A DNA stretch of 6,889 bases from Planctomycetia bacterium. GTDB taxonomy: Bacteria; Planctomycetota; Phycisphaerae; Phycisphaerales; UBA1924. The stretch covers positions 1 through 6,889 of the forward strand of contig SXOY01000148.1 in the NCBI GenBank assembly GCA_005776545.1, in the 5' to 3' direction. The notes under the pieces were generated by a model, which was not told the origin of the DNA, made no database searches, and saw only the letters and a list, made by a program, of their open reading frames with translations. Position 1 is the first letter of the stretch. Each line of letters starts with the position of its first letter. The position numbers and the translations under genes are program-made. Positions 1-6,700 of this stretch are shown here, piece by piece.

Positions 1-759
1 AGCGACAAGGTCACGATCCATGAGCCGGGGCTTTTCTTTGCACAGTTGCTGGGGGAAGAACTGATTAAGAAGGGCGTGAAAGTCGCGAACCTGGAGAGAA
101 TCGAAGGAAGTACACCCGCGATTCGGTTTGTGGGGAAAGATGAACAACTGGGCAAAGGCCGCACAATTGCGGCAATTACGACATCGATGGCGGATGCGAT
201 GCGTCGATGCAATGCCGACAGCTACAACTTGTATGCAGAAGCATTCTGCAAACGCATCGGCCATGAAGTGACTAAGGAGCCGGGCAGCTGGTCAAATGGA
301 TCCGCGGTCACTCGCATATTGCTGACCGAGAAACTGGGGCCGCGTTTTGCGGCGACGACCACACTTGCGGATGGGTCGGGCATGAGCCGCATGAATCAGG
401 TGGCACCGGAAACGATCTCGCACTGGCTCAAAGCAATCGCGAAAGATTCAAAGATTGCCGATGCGTTCACCGAGAGCCTTGCGACGACCGGGCAGGGGAC
501 ACTCAAGAAACGCTTCGCGGATGTGAAGCTCAAGAACGAATTGCGGGCCAAGAGCGGGTATATCTCTGGCGTGCGTTGCCTCTCAGGATATGTGATCAGC
601 AAAGAGACGGGTCGCAAAGTCGCGTTCAGTATTCTGGTGAATAACGCAGAGAAAGATGAAGAAGATCGCTCCGCACTGAAATTGCACGAGGGTGTTGTGC
701 AGGCGATTGATAAGTGGCTGTCGAGGCGGACTGAGACGGCGGTTGGGCAAGGCGGGTAA
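1..759 (+). CDS. dacB: D-alanyl-D-alanine carboxypeptidase/endopeptidase (PBP4, peptidase S13), C-terminal part
   Basis: This is the last 252 residues of a penicillin-binding protein of the DacB/PBP4 type; the reading frame is open from base 1, so the start and the SxxK active-site serine motif lie upstream of the window. Two of the three serine-peptidase motifs are visible. The SxN motif is SYN at 220-228, inside SYNLYAEAF, which matches the family's S-x-N-L-[YF]-A-E block. The KTG-type motif is K-S-G at 550-558, followed by the family's GYxxGVRCLSGYV stretch. Between them lies DGSGMSRMNQVAP, the usual D-G-S-G-[LM]-S-R block. S13 enzymes act in the periplasm, removing the terminal D-Ala of peptidoglycan stem peptides and cutting D-Ala-mDAP cross-links. 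The KSG in place of KTG is a conservative change. The gene converges on the UbiD-family gene, with 78 bases between the stops. Family assignment is firm; which of the two activities dominates cannot be told. Confidence 0.93.
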   Translation, partial: SDKVTIHEPGLFFAQLLGEELIKKGVKVANLERIEGSTPAIRFVGKDEQLGKGRTIAAITTSMADAMRRCNADSYNLYAEAFCKRIGHEVTKEPGSWSNGSAVTRILLTEKLGPRFAATTTLADGSGMSRMNQVAPETISHWLKAIAKDSKIADAFTESLATTGQGTLKKRFADVKLKNELRAKSGYISGVRCLSGYVISKETGRKVAFSILVNNAEKDEEDRSALKLHEGVVQAIDKWLSRRTETAVGQGG

Positions 760-766
760 AGAGATG

Positions 767-789
767 TGTCCAGTGTGTCGCTCTGGACA
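767..789. terminator. Hairpin between convergent genes, possible weak terminator
   Basis: TGTCCAG (767-773) and CTGGACA (783-789) are perfect inverted repeats giving a 7-bp stem with a 9-base loop, starting 8 bases after the dacB stop. No run of T follows on either strand, so it is not a classical intrinsic terminator. Its place between two convergent genes suggests a shared transcript-end structure, but this is inference only. Confidence 0.35.
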
Positions 790-793
790 ATAC

Positions 794-824
794 AGGCATT
801 AGGCACTGGGCACTAGGCATTAGG
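794..824. repeat. Tandem heptamer repeat, consensus AGGCAYT
   Basis: Four head-to-tail 7-base units fill the end of the gap between dacB and the UbiD-family gene: AGGCATT (794-800), AGGCACT (801-807), GGGCACT (808-814) and AGGCATT (815-821), then a partial AGG. The units differ at one or two positions. The run ends 13 bases before the stop codon of the minus-strand gene. Function is unknown; it could be a slippage-prone short repeat or one copy of a dispersed intergenic repeat. Confidence 0.75.
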
Positions 825-837
825 AAATCAAAGACAT

Positions 838-2913
838 TCAATCGAGCAGGTGTTTTGCTTTGGATTGAGTCGCCTCATCCATTTTGATGATTGGTGGCCA
901 GGCGCGGACTGGTTGGCCGTTGCGAGCTTCTGCGGGGACTTTTGATGTTGCATCGAAGCCGCGGCGGATGATGTGGCCTGCGCTGTTGCGTTGCTCGACA
1001 CTGTCTCTGCTGGCATCGCAGTTGGCACAGAAGTGGAACATAGCTTGATCGAAGTTGGACGGATCTACGCCATCCCCCACTGCCACAATGAAGCGAGGCA
1101 GCTGGTGGGCCTCGCAGATGGCGAGAGCTTTTTCGAGTATGCGAATGCCATCACCGGGTGCATCCTTGGTGATACTCAGAAACGCCCAGCCTGTGCCGCA
1201 GGATTGGGGAATTGCTGCTGCGACAACACCGTTGATTCGAGCAAGCTGAGACTCCAGACTTGCAGCTTCGAGCGGTGACAGTTGCGAGGTCTTGAGGTCA
1301 GATATTGGGATTCCTGCAACCTCTTCGCCGGGGATAGGGCGAGTTGCATCGAATCCCATTTTCATGCCTGCGCCAAGGCGCGGGGCTGCGTGATCGAGAA
1401 TGTCGAGCGGGCCGTTGACGGTTTCGATGCCGCGGCCGGGATGACAGTTTGTGGCGACTGCGCTGAGGACCGCGGCAGTATCGTGAACATCGACATCGCT
1501 GTCTACGACAAAGATGTTCTTGGTCCAGGCCATTTGGCCCGCGCCCCAGATTGAGTGCATGACGCGGCGGGCTTGCAGCGGGTACGCCTTCTTGATCTTG
1601 ATAAACGCAGCGTTGTGGAAAGCACCGAACATGGGGAGGTCGTAGTCTTCGATGTCGTGCACAAGCGTCTTGAGCAGTGGCAGGAAGAGTCGCTCGGTTG
1701 CTTTGCCGAGGTAGTAGTCTTCCTGCGGCGGCAAGCCGACGATGGTGGTTGGATAGACAGCTTCGCGCCGGTGCGTGATGGCGGTGACTTCGAGCAGCGG
1801 GTAGCGATCGGGCATCGAGTAGAAGCCGGTGTGATCGCCGAAGGGACCCTCGAAGACTGCGCCAGGGCCGAGCGGCTCGCCGGTGCGAGGATCGAACCCG
1901 ATGAAGCCTGCCTCGCTATTGACGAATCCTTCGATCACGATCTCGGCGTTAGCGGGGACCCAGAGCGGGACGGTTTTGGCGCGGACCATTTCTATGCCAC
2001 CGCGGTTGAGGAAACCTGCGAGCAGGAGTTCAGAGATGCCCGGTGGAAGTGGCGACGTCGCGGCGTATGGGAGCACGCTTTCGCCGCCGAGGACGATTGC
2101 AACGGGCATGCGCTGACCGAGTTTTTTCCAGCTTCGCCAATGTGATGCGCCATCGTGGTGCATATGCCAGTGCATCGAGAGATGTTTCTTGCCAAAGAGC
2201 TGCACGCGATACATGCCGATGTTGTGCGATGGCGGCTTGGGGTTGTCGATGTCGCTGGCGTGGATGGTGTGGATGCCGGCGAGGGTGATGTAGCGGCCGC
2301 GGAAATGGGCGTTCCAGTCGGGGCCGGAGGAGAGGCCGGGGACAGAGTCGTTGATGTTGGCGTCGTAGCCGACAGAGGCGAGGTCGCCATCGAGAGGCCA
2401 GCAGCGCAGTAGAGGTAGCCGAGTGCAGTCGATCTGGTCGCCGGTTTTGATAATTTCCTGGCAGAGGCCGCTGCCAGACTTTCGGCGCGGCGGGATTTTA
2501 AGGAGTGGCAGAAACTCGCGGGCCTTTTTAAGCACCTGACCGAGCGAGCCGGGGAATTCCGGTTTCACCAATCCGCCTATTTTCGCGGCGAGCGCATCAA
2601 ACCCGCCGGGAGTGTGGCCTATATCGTGGCAACCCAGGGCCATTTCCATGCGGCGATAGCTGCCGAAGGCGTTGATGAGGACGGGGAAGTCAGAGCCAAT
2701 GACGTTGGTGAAGAGCAAAGCTCTGCCACCGCGGTCGTGGAAACGGGGATCGTTCCTTTTCGTTGTTTCAGAGGGCAGGCTAGGTGCTGCCGATTTGCTT
2801 ACAAGGTCAGCAATTGCCGCGATCTCGAGCACCGGGCTGACGGCACTGGAGATACGCTTGAGTTCACCTGCGCGGTCGAGCGCGGTGAGGAAATCGCGAA
2901 GGGTCGGGTACAT
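838..2913 (-). CDS. UbiD-family decarboxylase with duplicated C-terminal domain
   Basis: This 691-residue protein belongs to the UbiD family of reversible decarboxylases, which use prenylated FMN, Mn2+ and K+. The family's signature residues are present. N231 and R236 lie in the NIGMYR block, H252 in the MHWHMHHDG block and E295 in GISELLLAG. E355 and D360 lie in the EGPFGDHTGFY block. By position N231, H252 and E295 match the metal/cofactor ligands, and R236-E355-D360 match the catalytic R-E-D/E triad. The protein ends in the usual WPPIIKMD tail. It is much longer than E. coli UbiD (about 500 residues). Part of the excess is an insert near residues 332-352; most is a second copy of the C-terminal domain (about 436-535 and 577-675). 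The start at 2913 gives MYPTLRDFLTALDRAGEL, a typical UbiD N-terminus; the frame stays open upstream but that translation looks like antisense shadow. No clear Shine-Dalgarno precedes it. No UbiX-type flavin prenyltransferase is in the window. The substrate is unknown; long UbiD proteins include futalosine-pathway menaquinone decarboxylases, which is one possibility. Confidence 0.92.
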   Translation of the reverse strand: MYPTLRDFLTALDRAGELKRISSAVSPVLEIAAIADLVSKSAAPSLPSETTKRNDPRFHDRGGRALLFTNVIGSDFPVLINAFGSYRRMEMALGCHDIGHTPGGFDALAAKIGGLVKPEFPGSLGQVLKKAREFLPLLKIPPRRKSGSGLCQEIIKTGDQIDCTRLPLLRCWPLDGDLASVGYDANINDSVPGLSSGPDWNAHFRGRYITLAGIHTIHASDIDNPKPPSHNIGMYRVQLFGKKHLSMHWHMHHDGASHWRSWKKLGQRMPVAIVLGGESVLPYAATSPLPPGISELLLAGFLNRGGIEMVRAKTVPLWVPANAEIVIEGFVNSEAGFIGFDPRTGEPLGPGAVFEGPFGDHTGFYSMPDRYPLLEVTAITHRREAVYPTTIVGLPPQEDYYLGKATERLFLPLLKTLVHDIEDYDLPMFGAFHNAAFIKIKKAYPLQARRVMHSIWGAGQMAWTKNIFVVDSDVDVHDTAAVLSAVATNCHPGRGIETVNGPLDILDHAAPRLGAGMKMGFDATRPIPGEEVAGIPISDLKTSQLSPLEAASLESQLARINGVVAAAIPQSCGTGWAFLSITKDAPGDGIRILEKALAICEAHQLPRFIVAVGDGVDPSNFDQAMFHFCANCDASRDSVEQRNSAGHIIRRGFDATSKVPAEARNGQPVRAWPPIIKMDEATQSKAKHLLD

Positions 2914-2934
2914 CGGCAGGAGATTAGGACGCTC
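2914..2934. promoter_or_regulatory. 21-base gap between divergent start codons, with methyltransferase ribosome binding site
   Basis: Only 21 bases separate the ATG of the UbiD-family gene (minus strand, 2913) from the ATG of the methyltransferase (plus strand, 2935). On the plus strand AGGAG (2918-2922) lies 12 bases before the methyltransferase ATG, and TAGGA (2925-2929) lies closer; either could serve as the ribosome binding site. On the minus strand the same bases read pyrimidine-rich, so the UbiD-family gene has no evident Shine-Dalgarno. Any promoter for either gene must lie wholly or partly inside the other coding sequence. I could not pick out convincing -35/-10 boxes. Confidence 0.5.
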
Positions 2935-3639
2935 ATGACACAGCCGCAGGAACAAGAAGATTCGGGTGAACTCGCTGGGCCGGAGCGAGCGTCTATTGAT
3001 AGGACCTACCAGCGGGACTGGCCGAAGTATTTTGAGGCGGTGAGTGGGAAGCCGCCGCGGGATACGGTGCTTTTTGCGTTGCAGCGATTTGCGGAAGAGG
3101 GCGTGAAGGAGCGATGGGCGATTGATATTGCGTGCGGGGAAGGAAGGGATACGCGGGCGATTTTGCAGTCGGGACCGTGGACGGTGCTGGCGGTGGATGG
3201 ACACGCTGAGGCGGTTGAAAGGACGAAGGCTCAGATTCCGCCGCAGTATCGGAACCGGTGCATTGTGCGGCAAGCGGTGATGGAATTGTTGCCGGCGGAG
3301 ACTGAGCATGCGGGGATGATTGACCTGGTGAATGCGAGCTTTGCGTTACCGTTTTGCGATCCGCAGGGATTTCCGGCGTTGTGGGCGTGGATCAGGCAGA
3401 TGCTCAAGCCGGGCGGGCGTTTTGCGGGGCAGTTTTTTGGTGAGCGTGATGACTGGTACAACATACGGCCTGGGAGCCATATGACGCAGGATCAGTTGAT
3501 CGACCTGTTTGACGGGTTTGTGATGGAGCACCTAGATGAGGTCGAGAAAGATGGCGATGATGCCATGGGTGGGATAAAGCATCATCATGTGTTTCATGTT
3601 GTGGCACGACTTTCTGGTGCAGGTGTTCCCAATATCTGA
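2935..3639 (+). CDS. Class I SAM-dependent methyltransferase
   Basis: This 234-residue protein has the Rossmann-type methyltransferase motifs in order. Motif I is DIACGEGRDT (residues 64-73, the SAM-binding glycine loop). Strand 2 ends in the acidic D88 of VLAVDG. A motif-IV-like LVNASFALPFCDP sits at 131-143. MLKPGGRFAGQFFGERD at 156-172 is the post-motif loop and strand 5. The C-terminal KHHHVFHVVAR segment recurs in a group of small cytoplasmic methyltransferases often labelled TehB-like or simply class I methyltransferase. The substrate cannot be read from the sequence. The frame is open far upstream (antisense to the UbiD gene), but ATG 2935 has purine-rich bases before it and places RTYQRDWPKYF near the N-terminus, as expected. 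The gene is head-to-head with the UbiD-family gene and 47 bases before the rhamnosidase. A shared function with either is not supported by motifs. Confidence 0.88.
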   Translation: MTQPQEQEDSGELAGPERASIDRTYQRDWPKYFEAVSGKPPRDTVLFALQRFAEEGVKERWAIDIACGEGRDTRAILQSGPWTVLAVDGHAEAVERTKAQIPPQYRNRCIVRQAVMELLPAETEHAGMIDLVNASFALPFCDPQGFPALWAWIRQMLKPGGRFAGQFFGERDDWYNIRPGSHMTQDQLIDLFDGFVMEHLDEVEKDGDDAMGGIKHHHVFHVVARLSGAGVPNI

Positions 3640-3674
3640 TACTCTGATGGCGCGGTTGGCAAGTTTGCTTTTTC

Positions 3675-3682
3675 AGGAGCGG
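3675..3682 (+). promoter_or_regulatory. Ribosome binding site of the rhamnosidase gene
   Basis: AGGAGCGG begins 12 bases before ATG 3687, with 7 bases between the AGGAG core and the start codon. This is a strong Shine-Dalgarno at good spacing, and it favours ATG 3687 over the in-frame ATG at 3696. The rest of the 47-base gap (3640-3674) shows no convincing promoter or terminator. Confidence 0.75.
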
Positions 3683-3686
3683 TGAA

Positions 3687-3752
3687 ATGCGCACGATGCT
3701 TTGCAGTATTGCACTTTTGACATCGGGATTGACAGGGCACAGTTCGTTCGCC
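3687..3752 (+). other. Signal peptide of the rhamnosidase
   Basis: The first 22 residues hold a short positive start (R2), a hydrophobic stretch (CSIALLTSGL) and a small-residue cleavage context, S-F-A before Q23. This looks like a type I signal peptidase site and predicts export to the periplasm or beyond. C6 is not in a lipobox. The hydrophobic core is modest, so the exact cleavage point is uncertain. Confidence 0.7.
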
Positions 3753-6700
3753 CAGTCCTGTTCGATGACTATCACGAATCCACGATGTGAATTCCGGCAC
3801 AACCCGCTGGGGATCGGAACTGTGACACCGAGGTTGAGCTGGGAATTGGCCGCGGTAAGCGCGGAAGCCAAGAACCTGAAACAAGGTGCGTATCAGATCA
3901 TTGCCGCTTCGAGCCGGGAGTTATTGACCGAGAGCAAAGCCGACCTGTGGAATACGGGGCCTCGAAAGAGTTCAGCGACAAATAATATTGAATATGCCGG
4001 AAAGCCGTTGAAGTCTCGCAGTGATGTGTGGTGGGCAGTTCGTGTGTGGGATCAGGATGGAGTTGCAAGCGAATTGTCGATGCCGCAGCATTGGTCGATT
4101 GGGTTGCTTGAGCAGAGCGATTGGGCGGGAGAGTGGATCGGGCTTGATGCGGTGCCAGCGGGGCCGATGAGTGCGGCGATGCGGGCGGAGTTGAAGGCGT
4201 TACCGTGGATCCGCTCGGCAGGAGAGACATCGCGGAGCGGGCAGCGTGCAACATTTCGCAAGGACTTTGAATTACCCGGCGAGACGATCTCGCAGGCGTG
4301 GATCGCGGGAACGGTGGATCAATTTGGTGCGGTGACAGTGAACGGAGTAAACGCCGGTGAACTTACACGTTGGGATCCGGTATCAGAGAGTGATATTCGG
4401 GCGGCGCTGCGGGGTGGGAAGAACACGATTGAGATTGAAGTGCTGAACGAGGATGGATTCACGCCCGCGGCGAGCGGGATGATCTTTGTGCAGACTGCGA
4501 GCGGGACAAACTATCGGATTCCGCTGGATAAGAGCTGGGTGTTTACGAAGGAAAATGCCGCGGCGGCGCCAGTGGTTGAAGAGCGCGGGCGGCCCTGGGG
4601 TAGCAATCGAAACACTGAGCATTTCATGGGTCCGGCGGCGTATCTTCGCAGAGATTTTGTGAGTCAGGCGAATATCAAGAAGGCGACGCTGTATGCGACT
4701 GCGCTGGGAACGTACTGGTGCGAGATCAATGGGAAGCGCGTGAGCGAAGATGAATTGACACCGGGGTGGACTGAGTACACCAAGCGGATTTATCACCAGA
4801 CCTATGACGTGACCAAGCTGGTGCAGCCGGGACAGAACGCGATTGGTGTGGTGCTGGGTGATGGGTGGTATGCGGGCTTGCTTGGGTATACCGGCAAGCG
4901 GCAGTGGTACGGTGGACCTGCGCGGTTCAAGGGACAACTAGAGATTGAATATGCAGATGGAACCACGCAGCTTTTCAAGTCTGATGGAACTTGGTCGGCG
5001 AAGACTGGACCGATTGCGTGGAACGATTTGTATATGGGAAGCGGGTATGACTCGCGGCTGGAAATGCCGGGTTGGTCGAAGGCTGGATACAACATTAAGG
5101 ATTGGGTGAAGCCTGCGATCGGACGGGGGACCGCAACCGGGCGCGAGGTAGACGCGACCAAGATCGTGCAATCGTTGGTGAAGGACAATGCGGTCGATAC
5201 CAAGGTGAATGAAAAGGTGTTTGGCGATCCGGCCTACGGAGTCGTAAAGACGCTGAATGTGAACTACACGGTTGATGGGAAAGCCAAGTCGGTCTCGGTT
5301 ATTGAAGGGCAGACGTTGACGCTGCCGCGGGCGGGAGAGTCAGGAACGCTCGCGATCACTTCTGCGACTTTTGGCGAACCGCGGCGTGCCGAGGGAATCA
5401 TCGAGCCGCAGCCCGGTGAACCTGTTCGGCGGTTTGAGGAACTTAAGACAATCGCAGTGACTGAGCCGCGTAAGGGCGCGTATGTCTTTGATCTGGGGCA
5501 GAATCTTGTTGGGTTTGTGCGGCTGAATGTGAAGGGAAAATCGGGCCAGCGGCTTGTTGTGCGGCATGCGGAAATGTTGAACCCCGATGGCACGATGTAC
5601 ACGAGCAATCTGCGCGGCGCGACCGCTACTGATTACTTCTGGCTCAATGGCAAGCAGCAGACTCTGGAACCAGCGTTTACGTTCCATGGGTTCCGCTATG
5701 TTGAAATCATCGGACTTACAGAGAAACCAAGCCCCAGCATGGTGACCGGGATTGTGGTGCACACTGATATGGACCGCACGGGGAGCTTTGAGTGCTCGAA
5801 CGAACTGGTGAACAAGCTCTACCACAACATCATTTGGGGCCAGAAGGGCAATTACCTTGAGATTCCCACCGATTGCCCGCAGCGCGATGAACGGTTGGGC
5901 TGGACGGGTGATGCGCAGTTCTTTATTAATACCGCCGCGTACAACTTTGATGTCAGCAGTTTCATGAGCCGCTGGCTGAAGACGCTGGCGCACGATGCGC
6001 AGTTTGAAGACGGCACGTTCGCGCACGTCGCACCAAAGGTGCAGGAACGCGGCGGATCGACTGCGTGGGGCGATGCGGCGATTGTGTGTACGCACGCGAT
6101 GTATGAGCGGTATGGCGATCTGCGTCTGGTTCGTGAGAATTACGAACCCATGAAGGCGTACATGAAGTGGGCTGAATCCAAGACTAAGGACGGAATCACC
6201 AAGATTGGCGGCTTTGGCGATTGGCTCAACTTGAAAGACCCGACCAGCAGCGACCTTATCGACACTGCATATCGAATTCACCTGCTTTCGCAGATGATCG
6301 ACATGGCGAACTGGATCGGGAACTCGGTTGATGCCGCGAAATTTGAGACCGATCGCAACGCCGCCCGCATTGCGTTTAATGTGGCGTTTAAGGAAGCAGA
6401 TGGCACACTGAAGCAAAGCGGACAGACGGGCTACGCCCTGGCGTTCACGATGGGGCTTGTGAGCCACTCCGAAGCGGCGAAAACTGCCGAAGGTTTTGTT
6501 CAGACTATTGAACGCAAGAACTGGCACCTTGCTACCGGTTTCATCGGCACGCCGCGACTGCTGATGGCGCTGCATAACGCTGGGCGCGATGATGTTGCGT
6601 ATCGCCTGCTGCTCAATACTGATTTTCCATCGTGGCTCTATCAGGTGAAACTCGGTGCAACCACCATGTGGGAACGCTGGGATGGTTGGACTCCTGAAAC

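Noticed and set aside
1282..2145. Plus-strand open frames opposite the UbiD-family gene
   Set aside because: They are antisense shadows of a well-supported coding sequence, and no family motif is seen in their translations.
2614..2934. In-frame upstream extension of the methyltransferase (107 extra codons)
   Set aside because: It overlaps the UbiD-family gene on the opposite strand and adds no recognisable domain. ATG 2935 has purine-rich bases upstream and a sensible N-terminus.
2914..3309. In-frame upstream extension of the UbiD-family gene (132 extra codons)
   Set aside because: The extension is antisense to the methyltransferase and translates to an Arg/Pro/Leu-rich sequence without domain character. 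ATG 2913 already gives a normal UbiD N-terminus.
3656..3661. TTGGCA, a possible -35 box before the rhamnosidase
   Set aside because: At 17-18 bases downstream there is no -10-like hexamer; that place holds the ribosome binding site.
3659..3673. GCAA-GT-TTGC followed by five T, a possible terminator after the methyltransferase
   Set aside because: The stem is only 4 bp with a 2-base loop, too tight and weak. The T-run lies just before the rhamnosidase ribosome binding site.
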